A stretch of 38,322 bases of DNA from Paludibacteraceae bacterium (GTDB taxonomy: Bacteria; Bacteroidota; Bacteroidia; Bacteroidales; Paludibacteraceae). The notes below the pieces were generated by a model. That model saw only the letters and a program-made list of their open reading frames with translations, was not told the origin of the DNA and did not search any database. The DNA lies in NCBI GenBank assembly GCA_905234025.1, contig CAJOFT010000003.1:1-38322 (forward strand). The letters are read 5' to 3'. The position numbers and the translations under genes are program-made. This document shows, piece by piece, positions 1-8,506 of the stretch. The number at the start of each line of letters is the position of its first letter. Positions within the stretch are counted from its first letter, which is position 1.

Positions 1-38
1 AGCAGCCAGAGCATTTCTATGTGAGCAAAGCGAAACAT
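1..38 (-). CDS. batB: BatB-type vWA membrane protein, 5' end only
   Basis: Only the first 12-13 codons are inside the window. The minus-strand ATG at 38-36 opens a frame reading MFRFAHIEMLWLL, which resembles the N-terminus of Bacteroidota BatB proteins (an MFRF start followed by a hydrophobic helix). It lies 32 bp downstream of the batA stop, where batB is expected in the Bat (Bacteroides aerotolerance) operon. The assignment rests on position and these few residues; the vWA domain is not visible here. Confidence 0.6.
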   Translation of the reverse strand, partial: MFRFAHIEMLWL

Positions 39-70
39 AAAATTATTTTCTCATTTATTCATTTTCTCAT
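39..70 (-). repeat. ATG-containing 8-mer spacer repeat between batA and batB
   Basis: Read on the minus strand, the spacer is built of 8-base words: ATGAGAAA, ATGAATAA, ATGAGAAA, ATAATTTT, then the batB ATG. The first word overlaps the batA stop codon. A similar block separates the moxR and DUF58 genes (3050-3078). Confidence 0.5.
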
Positions 71-1057
71 TTAGTTCGTTATTGTCTTCAGTACAAAGTA
101 CCTCAACAATATTTCTGCGATGAGGCAGAGCAGGGCAGCAATGAGCCACGGGGCAAAGTTCTCGCTGCGTTTGCTGAATTCGCGGACGCGGAGTTTGGTC
201 TTTTCGAGCTGGTCAATCTGCTCGTAAATACGCTTGAGAGAGGAGTTGTCCGTTGCGCGGAAATACTCACCGCCGGTTGTGGCAGCAATGTTGCGGAGCG
301 TTTCTTCGTCAAACTCCGAGTTCATGGTCATATACTGCGTTCCAAGCGGTGTCTGAACGGGAACGCGGGCTTCTCCGTGGCTGCCGACACCAATAGCGTA
401 AACGCGTATGCCGAAGGTTTTGGCAATCTCGGCAGCGGTTTGCGGGTCTATGTCGCCGCGGTTGTTACTACCATCGGTGAGAAGGATAACGACTTTGGAT
501 TTGGTTTCGGAATCCTTCATACGGTTAACGGCGTTGGCAAGACCGAGACCGATAGCAGTTCCGTCTTCGACCATGCCGAATTTGACGGAACGGAAGAGGT
601 TGACAAGTACGGCGTGATCCGTTGTCAGCGGGCATTGCGTGAATGATTCTCCTGCAAAGACTACCAAACCGATCTGGTCGTTCGGACGAGCAATGACAAA
701 GTCCGTGGCAACGGCTTTGGCGGCTTCAAGACGGTTGGGCTTGAGGTCTTCCGCCATCATCGTTCCGGAAATATCCAGCGCCATCATAATGTCAATACCT
801 TCGGTGGATTCTTTAGACCAACGGTTGCTCAATTGCGGCCGTGCCAAAGCAATGGCAAGGAATGTGATAGCCACCACGCGCAGCACAAAAGGCACGTGAA
901 GCAGGTAAATGCGGACGCTCTTCTTCTGACGGGCAAGCGTGTCTGCGGAAGAAACCTGCATACTGGCATCCTGATCGTGCAAACGCCATACATACCAGCC
1001 AATTACGGGAATCAGCAGAATGAGCAACAATAAATATGCGGGACTTGCAAAAGTCAT
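71..1057 (-). CDS. batA: BatA, vWA-domain membrane protein
   Basis: This 328-aa protein has an N-terminal helix (about 6-22), a second helix (about 54-72), a von Willebrand factor A domain and a C-terminal helix (about 303-322), the usual BatA topology with the vWA domain held at the inner membrane. MIDAS residues are visible: DISGT at 95-99 (last position Thr instead of the usual Ser), T167 in EDGTAIG, and D195 in LLTDGSNN. The start ATG overlaps the end of the upstream gene by 4 bp (1054-1057), indicating translational coupling. The gene belongs to the MoxR-DUF58-Bat operon. In Bacteroides the Bat genes are linked to oxygen tolerance, although the biochemical role is unsettled; MoxR ATPases typically act on vWA partners. 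Confidence 0.93.
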   Translation of the reverse strand: MTFASPAYLLLLILLIPVIGWYVWRLHDQDASMQVSSADTLARQKKSVRIYLLHVPFVLRVVAITFLAIALARPQLSNRWSKESTEGIDIMMALDISGTMMAEDLKPNRLEAAKAVATDFVIARPNDQIGLVVFAGESFTQCPLTTDHAVLVNLFRSVKFGMVEDGTAIGLGLANAVNRMKDSETKSKVVILLTDGSNNRGDIDPQTAAEIAKTFGIRVYAIGVGSHGEARVPVQTPLGTQYMTMNSEFDEETLRNIAATTGGEYFRATDNSSLKRIYEQIDQLEKTKLRVREFSKRSENFAPWLIAALLCLIAEILLRYFVLKTITN

Positions 1058-2019
1058 GATTTACTACGTTTTATATATTCAGAGACTTTGATTTTCTTTG
1101 TCTTTGTTCCTGTCGTTTCACCATTATCCGGCTCCTCTTCTTCAACAGGCGTTTCGGGCGTTGTTTCGTGAACGAAATCGTATGCGGTTTTGAGCGAGAG
1201 TTCGTTCTCATCGGGTGTAGCAGTCCATTTTGCAAATTTGACCAGATCCGCGAGAGACAACATTTTGCGCAGTTTTTCGTACAATTCCTTCTGCTCGACA
1301 AGCAACGGTTTCATTGCGCGGAGCGTTTCGTCGGATGTTTTTTCGGAACTGCTGACTTTGAACCGGCGACCGATATATTCACGTACTACGTCTGTCAATT
1401 CGGTGTGGTATTCTTTGACCTGACCGGACTGCCAAATTTTTTCTTCTTTTATCTTGTCCAGTTTCTCCAAAGCGACTTCTTCAGCAGGGCGTTGCGGTTC
1501 TTTACGAGCGGGCGGAATAACGCCTTTGCGGCGACCGATGAAGAGTGCGAGATAGCGTGCTCCATACGCCAGACCTGCCAACAAGATGATAATCAGAATC
1601 CAGCGGAAAATGCCCCACCACCAAATCGGCGCTTTGGCAACCGGTTTGATGTCCGTAATGGCAAGTGACGAATCCACTTCAAAAGGCTGTATGACGTTGA
1701 GCGAAAGTCCCTGGCTGCGGAATGTGTCGCCGCCGGAAACAAAGGGTAGGGGCTCTATATAAAACAAGGAGTCCTTGAAAGAAGTGATGGTCAGGGTTTG
1801 GTAGAGTTGGTAGCGTCCATTGTCCAATTTGACCGTGTCCACATTTGTGCGATCCACGATTTCAATGTCAGGAATAAGCGTTTCGCCATAAACAGGCATC
1901 TGCACCTGTTCCGCGGGATCGCAAATCGCCTGCAGATGCAGATTGGTCTGGTCACCAATAAAGAGCATCGTGGAATCGATGGAGGCGGAAACTACTATTG
2001 CAAGAATAAAATTCAACAT
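1054..2019 (-). CDS. Bat-operon membrane protein (BatD/DUF4381-like)
   Basis: The 321-aa product begins with a probable signal sequence, followed by a beta-rich extracytoplasmic part (about 20-130), a transmembrane helix starting with a WWWG motif (about 133-160), and a charged cytoplasmic part. The cytoplasmic part contains a helical segment (about 205-290, VVREYIGRRF) and an acidic then basic tail. This architecture and the position between the DUF58 and BatA genes match the hypothetical or BatD/DUF4381-like proteins of Bacteroidota Bat operons. It probably acts as a membrane partner of the vWA and MoxR proteins. Neither enzymatic motifs nor cysteine pairs were seen. Its stop overlaps the batA start. 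The family name is tentative; its position in the operon is secure. Confidence 0.75.
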   Translation of the reverse strand: MLNFILAIVVSASIDSTMLFIGDQTNLHLQAICDPAEQVQMPVYGETLIPDIEIVDRTNVDTVKLDNGRYQLYQTLTITSFKDSLFYIEPLPFVSGGDTFRSQGLSLNVIQPFEVDSSLAITDIKPVAKAPIWWWGIFRWILIIILLAGLAYGARYLALFIGRRKGVIPPARKEPQRPAEEVALEKLDKIKEEKIWQSGQVKEYHTELTDVVREYIGRRFKVSSSEKTSDETLRAMKPLLVEQKELYEKLRKMLSLADLVKFAKWTATPDENELSLKTAYDFVHETTPETPVEEEEPDNGETTGTKTKKIKVSEYIKRSKS

Positions 2020-2078
2020 AATTTGTCTTTTTGTATTTTTTGCGCCGTGTCCAATCTGTGTCAGGTTACTCTCGGCTT

Positions 2079-2110
2079 AATCTATCGTGAATCTATCGTG
2101 AATCTATCGT
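2079..2110. repeat. Three tandem copies of an 11-bp unit
   Basis: AATCTATCGTG occurs at 2079-2089 and 2090-2100, followed by a 10-bp partial copy at 2101-2110. The repeats lie in the 139-bp spacer between the DUF58 gene and the membrane-protein gene, the longest gap inside the bat operon. No promoter-like TAnnTTTG was seen there in the operon direction. Confidence 0.85.
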
Positions 2111-2158
2111 CGTTGATTGGGTGCGTTTTGTATTCGTTTTTGGTTCGTTTTTGCCACG

Positions 2159-3049
2159 TCAGGGATTGCGGAAGAGTTGCATGAGGGCTTTGACATAATC
2201 TTCATCGGTGCGGATGGTGATGCTGTTTGTTCCTGTTTTGGTCAAAAGCGTTGCGAGGGCAGATTGCTGGTTCTTCCAAGCCGCGGCATAGTTGTCGCGG
2301 ACGGATTTGACAGCCGTGTCTATCCAAATGCGTTGACCGGTTTCGGCATCCTTGACTTTGAGCAAACCAACGTTTGGCAACTCTGCGTCGCGGCGGTCGT
2401 AAATCTGTATCACGTTGATATTGTGACGGTTAGCCGTAATCATTACCGCTTTTTCCATATTCTGCGCCGCTGTTTTGCTACGCCACCAGTCGGAAATGCA
2501 ATCGGAGATGAGGAAAGCTGTGCAACGGCGTTTCTGGGCATTGGTGAAGTACTGCAAAGCACCTGCGATGTCCGTGCCGGAGGTTTGCGGTTCGAACGAA
2601 AGCAGTTCGCGGATGATGTGCAGGACGTGGGTTTTGCCTTTTTTGGCGGGAATGAACTTCTCAATATGATCGGAGAAGAAGATGACGCCGACTTTGTCGT
2701 TGTTCTCAATGGTTGAGAAAGCAAGTGTAGCCGCCACTTCCGCCATCATATCACGCTTCATCTGCGAAATGGAACCGAAATTCCGGCTTCCGCTGACGTC
2801 CACAAGCAACATGACGGTCAGTTCGCGTTCCTCCTCAAAAACCTTAATATAAGGCTTATTGAGACGAGCTGTGACGTTCCAGTCAATGCTGCGGACATCG
2901 TCTCCGAGCTGGTACTCGCGCACTTCGCTGAACGCCATACCACGACCTTTGAACTGGCTGTGATACTCGCCTGCAAAGATGTTGCGAGACAGACCGCGGG
3001 TCTTGATCTCGATTTTACGAACTCTATTTAGTAACTCCTCTGAGGTCAT
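2159..3049 (-). CDS. DUF58 domain protein of the Bat operon
   Basis: This 296-aa soluble protein carries the DUF58 signature at about 35-70: GRGMAFSEVREYQ, then GDDVRSIDWNVTAR. It continues into a vWA-like fold with a DVSGS (84-88) MIDAS-type motif. DUF58 proteins accompany MoxR ATPases and vWA proteins, and are thought to be substrates or partners of the MoxR chaperone. No signal peptide or membrane helix is evident. The ATG at 3049 is separated from the moxR stop by a 29-bp repeat-like spacer, so the two are probably co-transcribed. Length and motif order are normal for Bacteroidota homologues. Confidence 0.92.
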   Translation of the reverse strand: MTSEELLNRVRKIEIKTRGLSRNIFAGEYHSQFKGRGMAFSEVREYQLGDDVRSIDWNVTARLNKPYIKVFEEERELTVMLLVDVSGSRNFGSISQMKRDMMAEVAATLAFSTIENNDKVGVIFFSDHIEKFIPAKKGKTHVLHIIRELLSFEPQTSGTDIAGALQYFTNAQKRRCTAFLISDCISDWWRSKTAAQNMEKAVMITANRHNINVIQIYDRRDAELPNVGLLKVKDAETGQRIWIDTAVKSVRDNYAAAWKNQQSALATLLTKTGTNSITIRTDEDYVKALMQLFRNP

Positions 3050-3078
3050 GGCATTTTTTCATTTTCCCATTTTCTCAT
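3050..3078 (-). repeat. ATG-containing 8-mer spacer repeat between moxR and DUF58 gene
   Basis: On the minus strand the spacer reads as successive words ATGAGAAA, ATGGGAAA, ATGAAAAA, ATGCC, immediately before the real ATG. The first word overlaps the moxR stop. The design matches the batA-batB spacer at 39-70. Each word contains an ATG, so start-site choice for the DUF58 gene is less obvious than usual. Confidence 0.5.
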
Positions 3079-4074
3079 TTAGGGAACCTGGACGGCGTTG
3101 AGGACTTCAGTAATAACATCCTCTGTGGTGAGGTTGTTGGCTTCGGCTTCGTAGGTGAGACCGATACGGTGACGCAAAACATCGTAGCAAACAGCACGTA
3201 CATCTTCCGGAATCACGTAACCGCGACGATGGATAAATGCGTATGCACGGGCAGCAAGCGCGAGATTGATGCTGGCACGCGGACTGCCGCCGAAGTTAAT
3301 CATCGGTTTGAGTTTTTCGAGACCATATTGCTCGGGCTGACGGGTTGCAAAGACGATATCCACAATGTATTTCTCGATTTTTTCGTCGAGATAGACCTGA
3401 CGCACGACTTCGCGTGCTTTGCGGATTTCCTCTGTTGAAAGGATAGGCAGGACTTTTTTGCGCTCGCCGGAAATGTTCTGGCGGATAATCTGCTGCTCTT
3501 CCTCTTTCTTTGGATAACCGATAACGACCTTGAGCATGAAACGGTCCGTCTGTGCTTCGGGCAGCGGGTAGGTACCTTCCTGTTCAATCGGGTTCTGGGT
3601 CGCCAAAACGAGGAACGGATCATCCAGTTTGAAGGTCTGTTCGCCGATGGTTATTTGACGCTCCTGCATGGCTTCGAGCAATGCGGACTGCACCTTTGCC
3701 GGCGCACGGTTAATCTCGTCCGCCAAGACAAAGTTGGCGAAAATAGGACCACGTTTGATTTTGAACTCTTCGTTTTTCTGGCTGTAAATCTGCGTGCCCA
3801 AAACATCAGCAGGCAGCAAATCCGGCGTGAACTGAATACGGCTGAAGTTGGCTTTGATAAGTTCTGCCAAAGTTTTGATAGCCAGTGTTTTAGCCAGACC
3901 AGGAACGCCTTCGAGAAGAATGTGACCATCGCTCAAAAGACCGATGAGCAGGCTCTCCACGAGATGTTTCTGACCGACGATAACTTGGTTCATACCCAGT
4001 GTGAGGGTGTCCACAAACGAACTCTCCCGTTCGATTCGGGCTTGGAGTTCGCGGATGTCAATTGTTGTTTCCAT
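3079..4074 (-). CDS. MoxR family AAA+ ATPase
   Basis: The 331-aa protein is a MoxR-type AAA+ ATPase. Walker A is GVPGLAKT (56-63), Walker B ends in LADE (119-120) followed by INRAP, and sensor-1 is ATQNP. An arginine-rich stretch and a C-terminal lid domain with the PEDVRAVCYDVLRHRI segment follow. MoxR proteins are thought to remodel or activate vWA-domain partners, which here are encoded directly downstream. The ATG at 4074 (METTIDIREL) was chosen over an in-frame TTG five codons earlier because it gives the usual N-terminus. No TAnnTTTG promoter was found in the 73-bp gap upstream, so transcription may come from the promoter ahead of the CarboxypepD_reg gene. Confidence 0.95.
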   Translation of the reverse strand: METTIDIRELQARIERESSFVDTLTLGMNQVIVGQKHLVESLLIGLLSDGHILLEGVPGLAKTLAIKTLAELIKANFSRIQFTPDLLPADVLGTQIYSQKNEEFKIKRGPIFANFVLADEINRAPAKVQSALLEAMQERQITIGEQTFKLDDPFLVLATQNPIEQEGTYPLPEAQTDRFMLKVVIGYPKKEEEQQIIRQNISGERKKVLPILSTEEIRKAREVVRQVYLDEKIEKYIVDIVFATRQPEQYGLEKLKPMINFGGSPRASINLALAARAYAFIHRRGYVIPEDVRAVCYDVLRHRIGLTYEAEANNLTTEDVITEVLNAVQVP

Positions 4075-4147
4075 ATAAGATAGTTTCAAATAGTTTCTGA
4101 TTGTTTGGAATGGTTTCCGATTGCCTTATAGCAAAAAGTGTGCCAAA

Positions 4148-5392
4148 CTAATACAGTTCGACAATCTGGCGTGGAACGCGGCGTGTCATTTGTGATTTTT
4201 TCATCGGTTGTACATTATCCGTCTTTAGCGATGTAACCCGCTGTGTAGCACGTACTTGTATCGGAATTTCCATTTGTTTCGTTCCCTGCATTTTTGCATC
4301 AGCTTTGAGATTTTTTTCCAAAATATACAAATGTCCGTCGCGGCGCTGGTAAATGGTGTTGAGCGAGACCGTTCCGTTGGCTTTGCGGAGCCGGAATTTC
4401 TCAATTTGCTGTTCGCCCATGTTCAGAAGATTGAGCATCTGGAGCTGGTCGCGGTTCAGTTTGTAGCCGAAAGGAATATTGACGTAAAGTTCGCCTTTTT
4501 CGGAGAAACGGCGCACTGAAAGTGTCTGTGAATCAAGGATATAGTTGCGTTTGATGGAATATTTGACAATGCCAAAGTAATTGTGTGATTCGGTGTGCGT
4601 AAGGACGGTTTCGCCTTCGGATTCGTTGGAAACGACCCAGTGTTTGAGGTCATCGGCATTTTTCTCAAAGTCATAGCGGATGTTTCCTGCCTGCCAAAGT
4701 CCCCAATGGACAACGACGCCGGAATCAATGGCAGCAGCCATTTTGCGTGCGTCCTTGTAGGTGCGATCCAGTGCATCGCCTTTGTAAATGGAGTCTGCGA
4801 GCTGGCGTATTTCGGGTTTGAAATAGCGCTTGCACCATTCGCCAGCAAATTGTATGGAATCGCGCGCGTCGTATGCCTGATAGGGCAAATTGACAACACG
4901 TGCAATCATCTGTTCCATGCCCCAAGCTTCGCCTTCGGCATCCATGCGTACATCGCTGACAATGCGGTATTCGGCATTGTTGTCGGAGAAATCTTTTGCC
5001 ATCTGCACATAAACGGAGTGGAGCAGAGCAGCCATCTTTTTGCGTTTGTTGCGCTGCTTGGAGGCTTTTGCGGCAACTACGGTTTCTTCAAGAGCAATAG
5101 GTTGTTCTTTTAGAACAATTGTTGCGGAATCGGTCAGAGCAGCCAGAGGAAGTTCCTGCTTTTCATAGCCCAAAAAGGAAACAATGACCTTGCTGTCAAG
5201 CGGCAAGTTGGATGAAAAACGAAATTCTCCGGCATCGTTGGTCGCCGTTCCTGCTACAGGATCATCCACAGGATAGACAGTGGCATAACCAACGGGGTCG
5301 CCGTCAGCGGTCAGAACTTTGCCCATATAGTCCCGTGCGGAAACTGCTACAGAAAGCAAAGAGAGAAATGATATATATATAAGGTGTCGCAT
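4148..5392 (-). CDS. Secreted protein with CarboxypepD_reg-like domain
   Basis: With the start at the ATG at 5392 (MRHLIYISFLSLL) the product is 414 aa; an ATG two codons earlier (5398) is an alternative. It has a signal peptide (about 1-19) and a carboxypeptidase regulatory-like beta-sandwich at about 20-105 (GKVLTADGDPVGYATV, TNDAGEFRF, VSFLGYE). About 300 residues of unrecognised sequence follow, with several Trp/Tyr-rich segments. Many Bacteroidota outer-membrane or periplasmic proteins begin with this sandwich, but no TonB box or beta-barrel repeat is evident, so it is not a SusC homologue. It may head the bat transcription unit. Its function is unknown. Confidence 0.8.
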   Translation of the reverse strand: MRHLIYISFLSLLSVAVSARDYMGKVLTADGDPVGYATVYPVDDPVAGTATNDAGEFRFSSNLPLDSKVIVSFLGYEKQELPLAALTDSATIVLKEQPIALEETVVAAKASKQRNKRKKMAALLHSVYVQMAKDFSDNNAEYRIVSDVRMDAEGEAWGMEQMIARVVNLPYQAYDARDSIQFAGEWCKRYFKPEIRQLADSIYKGDALDRTYKDARKMAAAIDSGVVVHWGLWQAGNIRYDFEKNADDLKHWVVSNESEGETVLTHTESHNYFGIVKYSIKRNYILDSQTLSVRRFSEKGELYVNIPFGYKLNRDQLQMLNLLNMGEQQIEKFRLRKANGTVSLNTIYQRRDGHLYILEKNLKADAKMQGTKQMEIPIQVRATQRVTSLKTDNVQPMKKSQMTRRVPRQIVELY

Positions 5393-5425
5393 GTGCATTT
5401 TTTTGTTTATTGCCAAAAAAGCGCG

Positions 5426-5456
5426 CAAAGTTACAACAAAAAATCCAAATATCCAA
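5426..5456 (-). promoter_or_regulatory. Bacteroidota-type promoter for the CarboxypepD_reg gene (and possibly the bat operon)
   Basis: On the minus strand a -7 box TAACTTTG lies at 5433-5426, followed by C as in other promoters of this window. A weak TTG -33 element lies about 20 bp upstream (5454-5456). It is 34 bp from the chosen start codon and diverges from the stronger promoter at 5473-5504. Confidence 0.5.
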
Positions 5457-5472
5457 GAAAAATGCGAATTTA

Positions 5473-5504
5473 TTTGCATATATGCAAAAAAAGCAGTATC
5501 TTTG
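5473..5504 (+). promoter_or_regulatory. Promoter of the seven-gene plus-strand operon
   Basis: The -33 element TTTG (5473-5476) and the -7 box TATCTTTG (5497-5504) are 20 bp apart. The -33 element opens the palindromic word GCATATATGC, and the spacer ends in an A-tract plus GCAG. An almost identical 33-bp element precedes dsbD (32182-32214). Transcription should start near 5511, giving a leader of about 20 nt. Confidence 0.8.
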
Positions 5505-5530
5505 CGCGTTAATTTGTGTATGAAGTAAAA

Positions 5531-7021
5531 ATGACCATGAAAAAAGGAACCAAAATTGCCTTGTGGGTAGTTGGCGCGGTAATCGGATTAGTCGTGCTGT
5601 TCGTGACATGCGCCGATGTGACAGTAAGCCGGATTGCCGAAAAGAAAGCGCGCGAAGCCATTGCCAACGCGGAACTGCCGTTTGTTGTGGAGTTCGGACA
5701 TATCCATGTACTGCTGATGAGCAAATGCGTGGAAGTAGATGACATTCATTTCGGTGCTGACGGCGATGCGCTGAAAAGCAAGAAAATTGATACGGTAGAT
5801 GTGCGCGTGCCGAAAGTGGCAATACGTAACATCCATTATATGGATTTTATCAAGCACAAGAAAGTGTCCATCGGTTCGGTGAAGGTCAAGAAAGCCTGCG
5901 CGGAACTGAAAGGCAAAGGCAGCAAACTTGCCGTTGAAGCGGACAGTCTGACGGTGGAGTTGAGGAATCTGTATTATTGTTTGGAAGATTCAACGTTCGG
6001 TTATTGCGATTCGCTGTACTATCTGGCGTTGAACAGGTTGCAGTTTACTAATGCAGAAGGCATTACGAAAATAGAAGCCAACAAACTGCGCACGGAAAAT
6101 GCGGGTGCAATCTGTTTGGGCTATACACGAATCTGGAACTGCGTTGGCAAGCGTGAGTTGGCGAAGATAAAGAAAGAGCCTTCCACGTGGATGGATTTGA
6201 AACTTGCAAGCGTTGAACTTGCGCCCATGAACCTGTTCCGAACCGATTTCAAAAACGGATTGCATTTGGAAAAGGTGGTTGTCAAAGGTCAACATATGGA
6301 GAATCTGCGTGATAACCGTCTGCAGCCGACCAAGCCGTTCCCGATGCCACAACAAGCGTTGATGGCGATGAAGTTCCCAATGAAGATAGACCGAGTGGAA
6401 TTTGAGTTGCCGAAAATGGATGTCGGCGTGCTGATGACGGACAAGAACCTCGGCGAATTGCAGTTGCACAACATCAAAGCGGTTGTGCGGGATTTCAGTA
6501 CGAAACGCGGGAATGTGATGAAAGTGGATTTAGGCGCAGAATTGGGTAGCGGAAAAGTAAACGGATTGTTCAAATTACACAATAACAATGAGTGTCTGTA
6601 TGAGATGAATCTGCGCGGAAGAGACATAGAGACAAGCAGTTTGGACAAAATGCTGCGTCCAATCGTGGCGATGGAATTGGAATGTCATGTGGATTCGCTG
6701 AATGCCGCATATTCCGGTAACAAGGAAAAAGCAAGCGGAACGGTTATGCTGGCATATCACGGAATGAAAGGAAAGGTCTATAAAGGCGAAGATATACCTA
6801 TCCGGATCGTGCAACAGAATGCGGGCGCGATAGAGTATTTCGTGAACCACCTGATACCGAAATCCAATCCGCGAAATGACAGCAAGACACCGCTGACGTT
6901 TAATGTGGAAGTGGAGCGTGACGAAATGCGGCCATTCCCGATATATGTCATCAAACCGCTGATAATGGGAGCCGTGCAGACGTTCTTGCCGGGATTGTTC
7001 CAGGGAAAGAAAGTGAAGTGA
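5531..7021 (+). CDS. Membrane-anchored AsmA/DUF748-like protein
   Basis: The product is 496 aa from the ATG at 5531; an ATG at 5537 and an upstream GTG at 5516 are alternatives. A single N-terminal helix (about 8-30) is followed by a long, beta-rich, Lys-rich extracytoplasmic region without catalytic motifs. The layout (short anchor, repetitive amphipathic beta strands, and a C-terminal stretch ending in a hydrophobic QTFLPGLF segment) suggests the AsmA-like/DUF748 envelope protein group. That is inferred from fold-like pattern rather than recognised motifs. It is the first gene after the 5473-5504 promoter and the only one in the unit without an obvious enzymatic domain. Confidence 0.6.
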   Translation: MTMKKGTKIALWVVGAVIGLVVLFVTCADVTVSRIAEKKAREAIANAELPFVVEFGHIHVLLMSKCVEVDDIHFGADGDALKSKKIDTVDVRVPKVAIRNIHYMDFIKHKKVSIGSVKVKKACAELKGKGSKLAVEADSLTVELRNLYYCLEDSTFGYCDSLYYLALNRLQFTNAEGITKIEANKLRTENAGAICLGYTRIWNCVGKRELAKIKKEPSTWMDLKLASVELAPMNLFRTDFKNGLHLEKVVVKGQHMENLRDNRLQPTKPFPMPQQALMAMKFPMKIDRVEFELPKMDVGVLMTDKNLGELQLHNIKAVVRDFSTKRGNVMKVDLGAELGSGKVNGLFKLHNNNECLYEMNLRGRDIETSSLDKMLRPIVAMELECHVDSLNAAYSGNKEKASGTVMLAYHGMKGKVYKGEDIPIRIVQQNAGAIEYFVNHLIPKSNPRNDSKTPLTFNVEVERDEMRPFPIYVIKPLIMGAVQTFLPGLFQGKKVK

Positions 7022-7090
7022 TTTACAATTTGGCGATTTACGATTTGCGATTTATTTGATGATTTACGATTTGACGATTTATTTGGAGAT
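7022..7090. repeat. Degenerate GATTTACGATTT word repeat
   Basis: The 69-bp spacer consists almost entirely of variants of GATTTACGATTT, GATTTGCGATTT and GATTTATTTG. The reverse complement of the same word family occurs between murB and murA (21875-21901). The spacer is open in the reading frame shared by both flanking genes. Confidence 0.75.
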
Positions 7091-8494
7091 TTGGGGATTT
7101 TAAATGTAATATTGACGTTTTGGTTCGTGCTGTTTACGGACAAAGGCGGAAGCGATAAGTTAGCACTTGGCACGGAAGCGTTGGCATTGCGGACACAGCG
7201 CGGGATAGCGATTGATTCGCTGGATTATGCGGTGTGCCCGTTGTATGTGGAAAGTCTGCGGCAGAAAGGTGCGCGCGTCTGCCATACAACACGCTGGCTG
7301 AATGGTGCCACCATAGAAGCGACATTAGACGTAGCGAGTGCCATTCAGAATTTGCCTTTTGTGAAAAGCATAGAGGCTTCGCGCTTTACGGATGACGGGA
7401 ACATAGAAGCGCCGCAGAAACGGCTGCATGAACGTCTGTTTGACGAAACTCCCGATTTTCGGGAACAATTGGAGCTGTTCAATCTGCACCGATTGCATGA
7501 ACTCGGATATCGCGGGCAGGGCATAACAATGGCTGTTATAGACGGCGGATTTGCGAACTTACAGACGCTGACGGTGTTTGATTCGATACGTAAGAACGGT
7601 CAGTTATTGGGAGAATATGATTTTGCGGAAGACGAGACACCATTCTCCGGCACGGAAGCAGCCGAGCACGGATCAATGTGTTTAGGGCTGATAGCAGGCA
7701 ACAGAGAGGATTATCAAGGAGCTGCCAATCAGGCAAAGTTCTATGCGATGCGCTCGGAAGAAGTCGGGAATGAATCACCGAAAGAACCTGACAACTGGGT
7801 GGCAGCGGTAGAGAAATGTGACAGTCTGGGGGTGTGGATTGTATCCACCAGTTTAGGTTATTCGCAGTTTGATTATCAGGAATGGAACTATACGTATAAT
7901 CACTTGGACGGCAAGACATACCGTGCCTCCCGAGCAGCAACCATTGCCGCGCGTAAAGGGATGCTATTATGCACAGCTGCAGGCAATTCGGCAACGACAG
8001 ACTGGCCGTGGATAAACGTACCAGCCGATGCGGACAGCACGCTGACTGTAGGTGCAGTAGGCAAGGACAGTATATTGACATATTTCAGTTCCATCGGACC
8101 GACAGCGGACGGACGGATCAAGCCGGATGTACTTGCATTAGGCTTTGGCGCAACGATCATCAATCCGGCAACAGATGAACTGAGAAGCGGTAACGGCACC
8201 AGTTTCGCGACGCCGTTGTTGGCAGGATTCGCTGCATGCTTATGGTCGGCTTATCCGACGGAAACGAACATGCAGATCCGTGAGCGGATAATCCGTTCTG
8301 CACATATGGCGGACGAAGCAGACGGGAATTACGGTTACGGCATTCCTGACGCGTGGAAAGCATATTCAGGGCAAACAGCTATTCAAGAGACGCTTGAGAG
8401 AGGAACGACAGATGCCAAAAAAGTGTTGCTTGACGGGCATATTATTATTGAGCGCGACGGCGAACGATATACATTAACCGGACAAAAACTGTAA
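7091..8494 (+). CDS. Secreted S8 (subtilisin-like) serine peptidase
   Basis: The subtilase catalytic set is complete, numbered from a TTG at 7091: D151 in AVIDGGF, H193 in AEHGSMC, oxyanion N299 in AAGNS, and S371 in GNGTSFATP. A short pro-region (about 20-130) precedes the domain. The N-terminus is a hydrophobic stretch (ILNVILTFWFVLF) but no in-frame ATG is available, so the start is TTG at 7091, TTG at 7112 or GTG at 7127; this is unusual. The C-terminus ends in a tail (KVLLDGHIIIERDGERYTL) like those of other secreted proteins in this window, suggesting export and sorting. It is co-directional with its neighbours and probably in the same operon. Confidence 0.88.
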   Translation: MGILNVILTFWFVLFTDKGGSDKLALGTEALALRTQRGIAIDSLDYAVCPLYVESLRQKGARVCHTTRWLNGATIEATLDVASAIQNLPFVKSIEASRFTDDGNIEAPQKRLHERLFDETPDFREQLELFNLHRLHELGYRGQGITMAVIDGGFANLQTLTVFDSIRKNGQLLGEYDFAEDETPFSGTEAAEHGSMCLGLIAGNREDYQGAANQAKFYAMRSEEVGNESPKEPDNWVAAVEKCDSLGVWIVSTSLGYSQFDYQEWNYTYNHLDGKTYRASRAATIAARKGMLLCTAAGNSATTDWPWINVPADADSTLTVGAVGKDSILTYFSSIGPTADGRIKPDVLALGFGATIINPATDELRSGNGTSFATPLLAGFAACLWSAYPTETNMQIRERIIRSAHMADEADGNYGYGIPDAWKAYSGQTAIQETLERGTTDAKKVLLDGHIIIERDGERYTLTGQKL

Positions 8495-8506
8495 ATCCAA
8501 TATAAA

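Noticed and set aside
1168..1668. 166-codon plus-strand frame opposite the Bat membrane protein
   Set aside because: It is the complement of a gene fixed by its 4-bp coupling to batA; Phe/Cys-rich composition is typical of antisense frames.
2079..2110. Possible CRISPR-like array
   Set aside because: Units are 11 bp, directly adjacent and without spacers; no cas genes are present.
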